Assembly (NCBI RefSeq): GCF_024679245.1
Contig: NC_090185.1
Span: 22,753,973 to 22,817,972, forward strand
Direction: 5' to 3'
DNA length: 64,000 nt
Source of the DNA: Pseudorasbora parva
Lineage: Eukaryota > Chordata > Actinopteri > Cypriniformes > Gobionidae
Position numbers and translations under genes: made by a program. This document shows positions 1-9,927 of this stretch, one piece after another. A model generated the notes under the pieces. It saw nothing but the letters and a program-made list of their open reading frames with translations, ran no database searches and had not been told where the DNA came from. Each line of letters opens with the position of its first letter. The stretch's first letter is position 1.

Positions 1-12
1 CGCGCCGCCGCC

Positions 13-3000
13 ATGACTACTCCAACGCCCTCCGCCACGCCGTTTGCGGACATTATCACCTCTCTCGCGGCCCTCCACCAGGAACAACATCAGTCCATGC
101 TGGAGCTGCGGGCGGACCAGGAGCGCCGATTCGAGGCCATCGTCCGCGGCCAGCAAGAGGACCGCGAGAGGTTCCGGAGCTGGATAGACCGGGAGGTTCG
201 CACCGAAGCCGCCGGGCTCGCCAGCGCACCGGTCCACGTGCCCCTACACAAGATGGGGCCACAGGACGATCCCGAGGCCTTCATTGACCTATTTCAAAAA
301 GCGGCGGAGGCCTGCGGGTGGCCCCGGGCACAGTGGCCGGTGCGCCTTATTCCACTGCTCACCGGAGAAGCCCAGGCGGCCGCCCAACAACTGCCGGTGG
401 CGAACCTCCTGGATTACGAAGATCTGAAGAGGGCCATCATCCAGCGGGTCGGTCGGACCCCCGAACAGCACCGTCAGCGTTTCCGCTCGCTGGAGTGGGG
501 GGAGACCGGCCGGCCCTTCGCGATGGCCCACCAGCTCCGGGACGCCTGCCGCAAATGGCTATTGGCCGGTGGAAGCGACGTGGACCACATCGTCGATCTG
601 GTGGTACTGGAGCAGTTCATCGCTCGGCTACCCAAGAAGACCGCCGAGTGGGTCCAGTGCCACCGGCCCACGTCGCTGACGACGGCCATCAACCTGGCGG
701 AGGACCATCTGGTGGCGTGCCCAGGGGTCGGCGAACCCCGACTAACCTCTCCCTCTCTCTCTCCCCCCTCTGTCTCTCCTTCTCACCCTGTCCCTCTCCC
801 TAGGTCCCGCCCTCCAGGGCCCCCTCGCATTCCCCCCAGAGGTCGGGGTGGAATGGGCCCAGGGCAGTACGGGAGTTCGAGGGCCCCGCCCAGGGGGGCG
901 GGGCTGCTGGGGTCGGGCGGGGATAACGGTTCCGGTTCCACCCCCCCTCCGCGCTCATATTCCAACCCACTCCCCGCCGCAGGGGCGGCGGGCAGGCCTG
1001 GGCTGGCCTGCTGGCGGTGCGGCGACCCGGACCATTTTGTGGACCGATGTCCAATGATGGACATCGGGACAATGATCCGGGTCCCGGACGTTCAGCGGGC
1101 CACCCCTGATCAAGCAGGAGAGTACCAAGTTCCTGTGAGTATCAAGGGGGGTACATATCAGGCTTTGGTGGATTCAGGCTGTAACCAAACCTCGATCCAT
1201 CAAAGCCTGATGCAGCCTGGGGCATTGGATACAAGCCGCATGGTTAAGGTGCGGTGTGTGCACGGGGATGTGGTGGAATATCCGGTTGTCCCAGTCACGA
1301 TACAGTTTAGGGGAGAAAATCATAGTGTTGAGGTGGCGGTTAGTCCCCACCTCCGGCATCCGCTAATTCTGGGGACAAATTGGCCCGCCTTTCCGGCGTT
1401 ATTGGGGTCGATATGCGCGGATGCCGCTTGGGGGAACAAGGCTAGGAACGGGGCGGTGCGAGTGCAGGTTGGTGAGACTGATACGGGACCCTCGGGAACT
1501 GCTTCAGAGGAACCGAGCGGGGTCGAGAGACTGATTCTCTCGGACCGCGATGACTTCCCTCTGGAGCAGTCTCAAGACGATACCCTAAAACATGCTTTCC
1601 AACAGGTCCGCACTATCGACGGTCAGTCCCTTCAACCCGCCTTGCCCGTCACGTATCCTTATTTTGCCATAATTAAGGATAGGTTGTATCGAGTGACCCA
1701 AGACGCTCAGACAAAAGTGGATACAACCCAGTTGTTAGTACCAAAGAGCCGCCGGGAAATGCTTTTCCAGGCGGCTCACTCTAACCCAATGGCGGGCCAC
1801 CTGGGACAGGCGGCCACGCTGAATCGTTTAATGACCCGATTTTTTTGGCCAGGCATTCACGACAATGTGCGCAGGTGGTGCGCGTCTTGTCCTGAATGTC
1901 AGTTGGTGAATCCCCTGGCCTCCCCAAAAGCGCCATTGCGCCCCCTTCCATTAATGCAGGTCCCCTTCGAGAGAATTGCGATGGACCTCATCGGGCCATT
2001 AGAGCGATCCGCACGCGGACATCGTTTTGCGCTAGTTATCGTGGACTACGCAACACGATATCCGGAAGCAGTGGCTCTCCGCAACATCTCGGCGAAGAGT
2101 GTTGCGGACGCACTGTTCCGTTTAATCTCCCGAGTGGGGATTCCGAAGGAAATCCTCACTGATCAAGGCACGGCGTTTATGTCACGCACGTTAAGCGAAT
2201 TATACGGGTTATTGGGCATCAAATCGATTCGGACAAGCGTCTATCACCCACAAACAGACGGCTTGGTCGAACGATTTAATCGCACTCTTAAATCCATGAT
2301 CCGTAAATTCGTACAGGAAGACGCCAAAAATTGGGATCGGTGGTTAGAACCCCTCTTATTCGCTGTGCGAGAGGTCCCGCAAGCCTCCACGGGGTTTTCC
2401 CCCTTCGAGCTTCTCTACGGACGACAGCCCCGTGGGGTGCTGGACGTCCTACGAGAAACTTGGGAGGAGGGGCCTTCTTTGGCCAAAAACGAAATTCAAT
2501 ATGTGCTGGACTTGCGAACAAAACTCCACACCTTGGGGCGGCTATCTAGGGAGAATTTGTTGCAAGCCCAGGACCGCCAAAGCCGGTCGTATAACAGGGG
2601 TACGAGACTACGCAAATTCACACCGGGAGAGAAAGTGCTTGTATTACTCCCGACATCGAGCTCTAAATTAATGTCGAAATGGCAGGGGCCGTTTGAGGTC
2701 GCTCGACAGGTTGGAGACCTCGATTATGAAGTGATACGGTCCGATAGGAACGGAGCACGGCAAATATATCACCTCAATCTCCTGAAGAAATGGAATGAGG
2801 TCGAATCAGTGTTGTTGGCGACGGTGATCGGGGGAGAGGACGATCTCGGGCCAGAGGCGAGCATCAAAGCACAATCGGTCGCACTGGCCCCTGGGGGAGA
2901 TCACCTCTCACCGTCCCAACTCACTGATCTCTCAAAACTACAGGCGGAATTCGCCGACGTGTTCTCGCCCCTACCGGGCCGTACCGACTTAATTCAGCAC

Positions 3001-4602
3001 CATATCGAGACCGAGCCGGGCGTGGTAGTTCGCAGCCGGCCGTATCGTTTACCTGAACACAAAAAAAAAGTAGTTCAGGAAGAATTAGGGGCAATGCTCG
3101 ATATGGGAGTAATAGAGGAGTCCAACAGTGACTGGGCGAGCCCGATCGTTTTGGTCCCTAAAACCGACGGCTCGGTCAGGTTCTGTGTGGACTACCGCAA
3201 GGTGAACGCAGTGTCGAAATTCGACGCGTATCCAATGCCGCGGGTTGACGAGTTGCTTGATCGGCTCGGCACGGCTCGATTTTATTCGACATTGGACTTA
3301 ACGAAGGGCTATTGGCAGATCCCCTTGTCTCCATTGTCCAAAGAAAAAACAGCCTTCACCACGCCGTTCGGATTGCACCAATTCGTCACGCTTCCCTTCG
3401 GTTTGTTCGGGGCACCCGCTACCTTTCAGCGCCTCATGGACAGGATTTTGCGTCCCCATGCCGCATATGCTGCTGCCTACCTGGACGACATCGTGATTTA
3501 CAGTCACGATTGGCAGCGGCATATGCAACATGTCCGGGCGGTCTTGAGGTCGTTGAGGGGAGCGGGGCTCACGGCCAACCCGAAGAAGTGTGCAATTGGG
3601 CGGGTGGAGGTAAGGTATCTGGGCTTCCACTTGGGTCATGGACAGGTGCGTCCCCAAATTGATAAGACCGCCGCAATTGCAACCTGCCCGAGGCCCAAGA
3701 CCAAAAAGGAGGTAAGGCAGTTCTTGGGGCTGGCGGGATATTATAGACGGTTTATACCAAATTATTCGGACCTCACCAGCCCCCTGACTGACCTTACTAA
3801 AAAGGGGCTACCAGATACGATCCAATGGACGGAGCCGTGCCAGCAGGCCTTCACCCGAGTTAAGGCTGCTCTATGTGGCGGGCCGCTTTTACACTCCCCT
3901 GACTTTTCTCTCCCTTTTCTGTTGCAGACTGACGCGTCGGACAGGGGGCTGGGCGCAGTCCTGGCCCAGGAGGTGGAGGGGGGAGAGCGGCCGGTGCTGT
4001 ACATTAGCCGTAAGCTCTCGAAGAGAGAGGCTAAGTACAGCACCATCGAAAAAGAGTGCCTTGCCATCAGGTGGGCCGTTCTCACCCTCCGCTACTACCT
4101 TCTGGGGCGGGAGTTCACCCTCTGTTCGGACCACGCTCCTCTCCAGTGGCTCCACCGCATGAAGGATACCAACGCGCGGATCACCCGTTGGTATCTAGCT
4201 CTTCAGCCTTTTAAGTTCCAGGTGGTCCACAGGCCGGGTGCTCAGATGGCTGTGGCCGACTTCCTCTCCAGAAATGGGGGGGGGGGGGGGGGGGCTGCAG
4301 GCCGGACGGCTCCCCGGCCTGAGTCGGGCGGTGGGGGTATGTGGCAAGGGGGGCGTGGTTCAGCGAGGTCTGCAGCGGGAGAGAGAGCCGCGGGACAAGC
4401 GGTACGTGAGTGGGTTGGAAGCAGATTAATAACACCTGTCTCTTGTTCTAGTAATGAGCGCGGAGAGGGGATAAAACAGCAGTGGAACCGGAGATCGAGG
4501 AGAGAGAGAACCCGGACGGTTGATGCGAACCCCCATGTATTGAGACTGAGTACCGGAACCCGGAAGTGCCGACCCGGAAGTGATCGAGAGATCGTGTTAT
4601 GA
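13..4602 (+). CDS. Gag-Pol polyprotein of a Gmr1-like retrotransposon (protease-integrase-RT-RNase H)
   Basis: An open frame of 1529 codons starts at an ATG in a GC-rich context (gccgccATG), matching the ATG at 9966 in the second element. Visible domains, approximate residues: gag 1-330; CCHC zinc knuckle near 334-347 (CWRCGD..H....C); aspartic protease near 385 (VDSGCN); integrase HHCC zinc domain near 590-632; integrase core acidic residues near 657 (MDLIG), 717 (LTDQG) and 753 (LVERF); RT from about 1007 with YLDD near 1157; RNase H from about 1305 (TDASDRGLG). Past RNase H the frame crosses a 19-G run (4276-4294) and reads into the LTR, ending at 4602. The authentic C-terminus is therefore uncertain, and the last 90 or so residues are low-complexity or LTR-encoded. 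No internal stop or frameshift is seen, so the copy may be young. It would be translated as one polyprotein; there is no gag stop or frameshift signal. Confidence 0.92.
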   Translation: MTTPTPSATPFADIITSLAALHQEQHQSMLELRADQERRFEAIVRGQQEDRERFRSWIDREVRTEAAGLASAPVHVPLHKMGPQDDPEAFIDLFQKAAEACGWPRAQWPVRLIPLLTGEAQAAAQQLPVANLLDYEDLKRAIIQRVGRTPEQHRQRFRSLEWGETGRPFAMAHQLRDACRKWLLAGGSDVDHIVDLVVLEQFIARLPKKTAEWVQCHRPTSLTTAINLAEDHLVACPGVGEPRLTSPSLSPPSVSPSHPVPLPRSRPPGPPRIPPRGRGGMGPGQYGSSRAPPRGAGLLGSGGDNGSGSTPPPRSYSNPLPAAGAAGRPGLACWRCGDPDHFVDRCPMMDIGTMIRVPDVQRATPDQAGEYQVPVSIKGGTYQALVDSGCNQTSIHQSLMQPGALDTSRMVKVRCVHGDVVEYPVVPVTIQFRGENHSVEVAVSPHLRHPLILGTNWPAFPALLGSICADAAWGNKARNGAVRVQVGETDTGPSGTASEEPSGVERLILSDRDDFPLEQSQDDTLKHAFQQVRTIDGQSLQPALPVTYPYFAIIKDRLYRVTQDAQTKVDTTQLLVPKSRREMLFQAAHSNPMAGHLGQAATLNRLMTRFFWPGIHDNVRRWCASCPECQLVNPLASPKAPLRPLPLMQVPFERIAMDLIGPLERSARGHRFALVIVDYATRYPEAVALRNISAKSVADALFRLISRVGIPKEILTDQGTAFMSRTLSELYGLLGIKSIRTSVYHPQTDGLVERFNRTLKSMIRKFVQEDAKNWDRWLEPLLFAVREVPQASTGFSPFELLYGRQPRGVLDVLRETWEEGPSLAKNEIQYVLDLRTKLHTLGRLSRENLLQAQDRQSRSYNRGTRLRKFTPGEKVLVLLPTSSSKLMSKWQGPFEVARQVGDLDYEVIRSDRNGARQIYHLNLLKKWNEVESVLLATVIGGEDDLGPEASIKAQSVALAPGGDHLSPSQLTDLSKLQAEFADVFSPLPGRTDLIQHHIETEPGVVVRSRPYRLPEHKKKVVQEELGAMLDMGVIEESNSDWASPIVLVPKTDGSVRFCVDYRKVNAVSKFDAYPMPRVDELLDRLGTARFYSTLDLTKGYWQIPLSPLSKEKTAFTTPFGLHQFVTLPFGLFGAPATFQRLMDRILRPHAAYAAAYLDDIVIYSHDWQRHMQHVRAVLRSLRGAGLTANPKKCAIGRVEVRYLGFHLGHGQVRPQIDKTAAIATCPRPKTKKEVRQFLGLAGYYRRFIPNYSDLTSPLTDLTKKGLPDTIQWTEPCQQAFTRVKAALCGGPLLHSPDFSLPFLLQTDASDRGLGAVLAQEVEGGERPVLYISRKLSKREAKYSTIEKECLAIRWAVLTLRYYLLGREFTLCSDHAPLQWLHRMKDTNARITRWYLALQPFKFQVVHRPGAQMAVADFLSRNGGGGGGAAGRTAPRPESGGGGMWQGGRGSARSAAGERAAGQAVREWVGSRLITPVSCSSNERGEGIKQQWNRRSRRERTRTVDANPHVLRLSTGTRKCRPGSDREIVL

Positions 4603-4720
4603 GATTCCACACTTGAATGTTTGTGTGCTGACAAGTTTATTGAGAAAATAAAGAGAAAGCATCAACCGTCCAGCCGACCCCTTGTCCTCTTCCTTCCTCC
4701 TTATATCGAACTTTGCTACA
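4340..4720 (+). repeat. 3' LTR of the Gmr1-like element
   Basis: It begins TGTGGCAAGG after a G-rich polypurine tract and ends in TTGCTACA, giving the usual TG...CA ends and about 381 bp. A polyadenylation signal AATAAA lies at 4647-4652. The first 40 bases are similar to the LTR starts at 9553 and 12935 (GGGGGCGTGGTT, then AGGTCTGCAGCGGGAGA), while the rest diverges. The end was placed by the TG...CA rule and by the start of low-complexity sequence, because no 5' LTR is available for comparison. Confidence 0.75.
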
Positions 4721-4791
4721 ATGTTGTTGTTGTTTTTTTTTTAAATACAAATTATTTTATTATAATAGTGATATTCTTATTGTAAAGTATG

Positions 4792-4795
<4 letters not shown>

Positions 4796-4876
<81 letters not shown>

Positions 4877-4917
4877 TATATGTAAGCTATAGCTAGCTCT
4901 GGAAAAAAAAATCAGAG

Positions 4918-4989
<72 letters not shown>
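4796..4989. repeat. (AT)n microsatellite in two blocks around a small hairpin
   Basis: Two nearly pure AT dinucleotide blocks (4796-4874 and 4921-4989) flank 46 bp that contain AGCTCTG and AGAGCT as inverted arms around an A-rich loop. The whole region is self-complementary. A short GT run (4990-5001) follows. Confidence 0.95.
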
Positions 4990-4990
<1 letters not shown>

Positions 4991-5669
4991 GTGTGTGTGT
5001 TTGTATATATATACAATATTTTGGCACAGTTTTAGTAGCCTATATATTGATTTTACATAAATACCTTGTGTGTGTGTATATTCATCGCACCTATCTGTTC
5101 TGTTCAATGTTACTTTCATATTGAAGTCCATGGTTATAATTATTCATAAATATGTAGTGGCATAACTACATCTCTGACGTTTATAACAAACAAAACAAGT
5201 AATGGTTATTTAAAAGTACATGCACCATTAAAACACAAATTACGAAATTACGAGTGAGCGAGCTGCCTGTGACAAGATGGCCGCCAGTTGCGGACAGCGA
5301 CCTCCATTGGCCATGGATATCTATGGAATCAACCAAGCATTGCGACCCAGCAGGTTTAACCCAACGACTGGAAATTTGAAACTACCCAATGGTGTTTAAA
5401 ATGTGATCAAATAAACCATCAAAAATTACCCAACAGTCTTAACCCAGCATTTTGGGTTAAAAAATAACCCAGCATTATTTAGAGTGTACATGGGTCCCCT
5501 TTTTAGTGCTAATTCAAATAACAAATGCACAAAATATATCCAATATAGTAACACTTTAGAGCAGTGGTTTCAAACCTGTGTCTCCCTCATATTTATCACA
5601 CCTGATTCAACTCATCAGCTCGTTAGTAGAGACTAGAACTAAATTTGTGTGTCTGATAAGGGAGACATA
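4990..5669. other. Non-coding stretch with MITE-like ends
   Basis: No gene is supported. The stretch near 5440-5490 (tttgggttaaaaaataacccagc) is self-complementary, as in the terminal part of a TIR element. From about 5560 a second repeat (gtggtttcaaacctgtg...) runs up to the TIR element at 5670 and appears to resume after it at 6440. Confidence 0.4.
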
Positions 5670-6439
5670 TGCTGCGTCCCAATTCGCCTACTTATACTAC
5701 GTCCTAAAAGTATGTACTCTTTTTGTGAAGAAAAAGTATATACTTTTGAGTGTGTAGCAGAAAAGTATGCAAGTTTCGGGACATACTACTTCGCCATCTT
5801 TAACGGACTCTGTCGCTTAGTTACGTGCATCCCGTCACCGTTTATCTGCCCTGTCAATCATCGTCAGATTCGTCACAGTTCAAATCCTTCACATTCAGTT
5901 TAATCTCCTACCGTATCGGAGAGAAATGTAGCCGCTCGTTGATCTGCCATGTGTGGGTCTTTGTGGGTCAGAGACTCTCCTCGTGTGTTTGCAGTTTAAA
6001 TATAATGATGCATTTAAAAGTTAATGGCCAAACGTGTCATTACAAAAGTTCACAATGCTGCTGCAGGTGAAATATAATGTGGACAACACTGAATAAATAT
6101 ATTTTTGTCAGGTTAAATATTGATAGTTGGTCACTCAAACCCCTTTATCTAAACTTCTCTACTTAACCGTCGAACTCGCACATCCGTCATGTTTGTAGTT
6201 TATTAACGCTTTTTATCCGCGTTTGTAGTTCTAATCGAATCCTCGTCCAACTCGCAGTGGGTTGTGGGCAATATCAGCCGTTAGAGTGCACATCGATCCA
6301 TACTTCAAATTCGGACCGGAAATAGTAAACCATCCGGGAATCTTTGGAATACTCTTTTCAACATACTACGATTTGGGACATACTAATTCTATTTTCGAAT
6401 ACTATTTAGGATGGATAGTATGCGAATTGGGACGCAGGG
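5670..6439. mobile_element. TIR element (MITE), about 770 bp
   Basis: Perfect 16-bp terminal inverted repeats: CTGCGTCCCAATTCGC at 5672-5687 and its exact complement at 6422-6437. Looser complementarity continues inward (both ends contain TACTA and TCCTAAA). ATA is present directly outside both ends (5667-5669 and 6440-6442), a possible 3-bp target duplication, but this short match could be chance. The interior has no transposase; the small ORFs inside show no known motif. Superfamily is unassigned. Confidence 0.75.
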
Positions 6440-6919
6440 ATACAAAATGTGCAGGGCTGGGCCGTTTCTCAGGCAAAGGAAGGGTAGAGCAGGTGGACCC
6501 TTGGCAGCCTACCTATCCCAGAATTCATACATGACAACAGGATTTGTATAGACTGAGCTGCATTCCTGTAGTGACCGATCAGATTTCTTGCGGCGCGGGA
6601 TTACATTTTTTCAGTGAAAGACGGTAGCGGTCGGTAACTCTGGTATACTTTGCTACGGGAAAGCACGGGAATACGGGAATGTGCAGTCTGAAAATAGCCC
6701 GGCCGCTTCCGATACAACAGGGCAACTACTCTTGAGCTTCAAGTGAACAAAACATTCTGTATGGTGGCATGATTCACAAAATTTCTACAACAAAAGATTA
6801 CTACATCAAATGTAAATGTAAAAATGTTATTCTACTAGTCCTCACCTATAGAACCTCCTCGCAATAAAAATGTGTAAATAGATAAATCATTTGATTACTG
6901 TAAGCATTTAACTCCTAAA
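6440..6919. other. Non-coding repeat remainder
   Basis: The first 90 bp look like the continuation of the repeat interrupted at 5669. The rest holds no ORF with recognisable motifs and no strong structure that I can see. Confidence 0.35.
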
Positions 6920-7622
6920 GCCCTTTCACATTGGATACGTAATGAAGAGGCGAAGCGGAAAATTGAATATTTCGTATGCAGATATTTAGAGTCAAAACCA
7001 TTAACATCAGCCACGACACGAATTTGTGATGTCTGTGACGTTTCAGTGCTCACACATTCCAAAACATTTGCGCGACTAGCTGAGAAAACACAGACACTTC
7101 CTCATTCAGTGAAGATGAGGTTTTCATCTTATTTAAGAAAAGAAGGTTTATGGTGCGCCTGGTCTTATGAGAACACAGAAGAAGACTATGCTAATCTTGT
7201 AGCCGACAGGAGCTAAAACTGTATCATGGCCGGTTCCGCACTTAATTTCGAAATTCCGTGGGACTATTTGAGCTCCTCCAGAGACAGTAATGTTAGCAAG
7301 TTAAGTTATTGCTCTCTGTAGCATACAGTGAGTAAACACAGCTGCAGGTATACAACTTTAACAACAGCAGCGGTTAATGTTGATTGAAAAGCTAGTGACA
7401 TCAACTGGACATTTCGTCACCTTTGTTTCCTTGTATGTGATTGGTTGAAGCCGTTTTTGTCGCTGCTAGAGTAAAAAAATCGATATAGAAACGGGGAAAA
7501 AAAAACTGTGTGGGTTTGTCCACCACAGCACATTCACGTTCACTGTGGAAGCACTACTTACACAAACAACTGATCAAAAAATAGAACGTTTGCGCGTCAA
7601 AATAGAGTCCAGTGTGAAAGGA
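6920..7622. mobile_element. Possible TIR element, about 0.7 kb
   Basis: The left end (ccctttcacattggata, about 6920) and the right end (gtccagtgtgaaaggac, about 7606-7622) are inverted relative to each other with one or two mismatches over about 14 bp. No target duplication was confirmed and no transposase ORF is present. It resembles short non-autonomous DNA transposons of fish; the family is not assigned. Confidence 0.45.
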
Positions 7623-8281
7623 CCGTTATTCGTCATGTAAACCAATCCCTTCCCTAAACCTACCCCTTTGTGTATTATTAAAAAAACAGGCAGATAAAAT
7701 ATAACAGGCAGATATAACTGCAGGAACAATTTATTCAAAAAGTACAAATATTCCAAGTGACCCGAGGTCAAATAAGTGATTTGTGATTGATTCTACATCA
7801 GTAATTTCTCACTAGAAATGACATCAGAAGTGGAAAATATTGCTAAAAACATACATTTACACACAAACATACCAGCAAACACAAGTGTCGGACACATGAT
7901 TGTGAGATATCAAAGGCATCGAAGGATGCATATATGCTGCCTTAAAAAATCGATCAGATAAAGTAACTCAGGAGACAGGAAGTGAAGCAAATGCCTTCCT
8001 GCCTTGAAATGTGTCCTCCGAAGGCAGCATTTTCCAGGTTTCAGATGCAGCCACTGTTTCTTGTGTGTCTTGTGACCGATTGCGTCATGCTAAACAGCTG
8101 TATCCAGGGCTGGACTGGGGCTAAAATTCGGCCCTGGCAAACCCAGCCCAACCGGCCCATGAGTTCCCCATGATTGTTTTTGCTGGGGTTGGGGACTTAA
8201 ATTGGAGTATATAAATAAAACTAGGACAAGGACAAATAATGATAGACATTATCGAATTTGCTGCAACTGGGCGAGTATCAG
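7623..8281. other. Non-coding, repeat-like stretch
   Basis: The region around 7935-8050 contains inverted segments (tgctgcctt near 7935 and aaggcagca near 8020) suggesting a short foldback repeat. 8100-8200 is a low-complexity GGCC/CCAG-rich repeat of the type common in fish intergenic DNA. No gene is supported. Confidence 0.35.
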
Positions 8282-8893
8282 CTAATCGTCAAGGTAGTTG
8301 AGGATGCGAACGCTGCATTCTCTTAGCGGAACAATGGCTGCCTCCATGACCTTCGTAAAGACGCGAGGCGACAGGGACAGCCCGAAGGGCAGGACCATGT
8401 ACTGATATGCTTTCCCCTCGAACGCAAAAACTAGGAATGGTCTGTGTCGAGGGAGAATAGACACATGGAAGTACGCATCCTTCAGGTCGGTCGCTGCAAA
8501 CCAATCCCGGGGACGGATGCATTCAAAGATGCATTTCTGCATTAGCTCCCCAAACGAGAGCTTGTGCAGGGCCCGGTTCAGGACATGCAGGTCCAGGATT
8601 GGTCGTAACCCGCCCCTTTTCTTGGGCACAATGAAGTAGGGGCTGTAGAACCCCGTCTTCATATCGGCTGGAGGAACCGGTTGATTGCGTCCTTCGCCAG
8701 TAGGACCTCGATCTCTGACCTCAAGACATGAGCATCGCTGCTTCGCACGGAGGTGAAGAGGATGCCCTTGTACTTTGGCGGCCGGCGAGCGAACTGAATC
8801 ACATAGCCGAGTCTGATGGTACGGATGAGCCAGCGAGACGGCCTGGGAAGATCTAGCCAGGCCCCCAGGGACCGAGCAAGCGGGACCAACAGA
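8282..8893 (-). pseudogene. DIRS-type retrotransposon reverse transcriptase fragment, frameshifted
   Basis: Read on the minus strand. An upstream part (8659-8889 frame) carries GILFTSVRSSDAHVLRSEI, then the reading continues in another frame with YSPYFIVPKK, GGLRPILDLHVLNRALHKL, DLKDAYFHV, VLPFGLSLSPRVFTKVMEAA and ends at NYLDD, the RT active-site box. This combination of motifs is characteristic of the tyrosine-recombinase DIRS class rather than of gypsy or LINE RTs. At least one frameshift (about 8670-8690) is needed to join the two parts, and the copy stops right at the catalytic box. The remainder of RT, RNase H and the recombinase are missing, so it is a dead fragment. A large palindrome (8938-9142) lies just beyond its N-terminal side. 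Confidence 0.85.
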
Positions 8894-8937
8894 CGTACCC
8901 GAGGTGGGGCAGCGAAGTGGAGTTGCTATACGCAAGA

Positions 8938-9142
8938 GCAAGAGCTGCACACGCAGAGTGGGCTTCGAGGATGCCTCTGGGCCTTCTCACCTACTCTCTG
9001 TCCAGACCAGGAGTGCTCGGGCAACAATTTGGGCCGTCTCCGGGCCTCCCGAGTCTGGCCAGAGCACTCCTGGTCTGGACAGAGAGTAGGTGAGAAGGCC
9101 CAGAGGCGTCCTCGAAGCCCACTCTGCGTGCGCAGCTCTTGC
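8938..9142. repeat. Large inverted repeat, 81-bp arms and 43-bp loop
   Basis: Arm 8938-9018 is the near-exact complement of 9062-9142, with only a few mismatches (for example CACACGC versus CGCACGC). The loop is 9019-9061. Because it adjoins a DIRS-type RT fragment it may derive from a rearranged DIRS element; that is inference. Open frames across it are by-products of the palindrome. Confidence 0.9.
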
Positions 9143-9229
9143 GTTGTGAGCATACAAAATGAAAGCTGGGACAGCCTTAAACGTGAAAGAGAAAACGTTT
9201 TCCTAAATAAACCATAGCTATCAAATAGA

Positions 9230-9552
9230 TTCAACCATGTGATTCAGAATCTGATCCGGAGGCTGAAACTGAACAGGAGAAGCAACAATGGCGACTACAG
9301 CAGGACATCTCTATGTGGTATGTACTGTAACTTTATTTGTTTAACGGCTTGTCATGCGCAAGTTTTACAACATATGTGTGTGCTTACTCGTCGTTTACGA
9401 GGACATAATTTGGTTTATGGACAATTGTATGCGATTTAACGTTAGCAGTAGCAAGCGGAACGTTGTTTGCACGTTAGACTAATGTGCATTTACATAGAAA
9501 AAGGGAATAGTAGCACATTTGAATGAAGAAGCACATTTTGTGTTAATGTCCC
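9230..9552. repeat. Upstream host repeat R, copy 1, left part
   Basis: The sequence from about 9235 (gattcagaatctgatccgg) is matched at 23405. From about 9391 (tttacgaggacata, then gtatgcgatttaacgttagcagtagcaag) it is matched at 23530 and again at 25865. The Gmr1-like element interrupts it at 9553, and it resumes at 13287. A conserved open segment followed by GGTATGT near 9315 and 23475 looks like an exon with splice donor in two copies, but I do not recognise the protein. Confidence 0.7.
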
Positions 9553-9926
9553 TGTGGCGGAGGGGGCGTGGTTCTGCGAGGTCTGCAGCGGGAGCAGAGC
9601 AGAGCGGCAGGTAAGTAGGTCACACACAGATGACGAACACCTGTTTCTAATTGGCGTGGAGAGAGCGCATTTAAGAGAGAGAGAGAGCGCGGCCGGGAGA
9701 GAGTTGAGAGAGAGAGTTGGACTGGGACTTCATGACTGTGGGCCACTGAGAAAGAGAACCTGAGCTGTTAAAAGAGGATCCTTAAAAGAACAATCGAGAT
9801 TGAAAGAAGAGAGTCACGCCACTGAGCGTTTGTTTTGTTTGAATTCAAAAAGACTGAATAAAAGCGAGTCCCAGTCAAAGCCGACTCCTGTATTCTTCCT
9901 TCCACACACACGCGAACCTCATCACA
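9553..9926 (+). repeat. 5' LTR of the second Gmr1-like element
   Basis: It starts TGTGGCGGAG and ends CTCATCACA, 374 bp. The body contains GA-rich tracts, a TATA-like atttaag near 9669 and AATAAA near 9857. It differs from the 3' copy by several small indels and substitutions, so the insertion is not recent. A consensus splice donor CAG/GTAAGT occurs at 9608-9616 and again in the 3' LTR. Confidence 0.9.
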
Positions 9927-9927
9927 C

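Larger units (their letters stand above)
1..4720 (+). mobile_element. Gmr1-like Ty3/gypsy-class LTR retrotransposon, 5' LTR outside window
   Basis: The internal region starts at or before base 1 and runs to a 3' LTR at 4340-4720. The single ORF has the order gag, zinc knuckle, protease, integrase, reverse transcriptase, RNase H. Integrase before RT is the order of copia elements, but the RT and integrase sequences are of the gypsy type; this combination defines the Gmr1-like group known from fish and other deuterostomes. A purine-rich tract (about 4322-4337) directly precedes the LTR. The 5' LTR and primer site lie upstream of the window, so target duplication and LTR divergence cannot be judged. 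It is related to, but clearly distinct from, the decayed element at 9553-13286: the LTRs share only their first bases and general layout. Confidence 0.93.

Noticed and set aside
8282..8950. RT as part of a retron, diversity-generating element or other bacterial system
   Set aside because: The motifs are DIRS-type, and the setting has introns, AATAAA and eukaryotic transposons throughout.
8816..9234. Open frames of 102-133 codons across the palindrome
   Set aside because: They arise because the inverted arms read alike on both strands; no known motif, and the DIRS RT on the other strand explains the left part.
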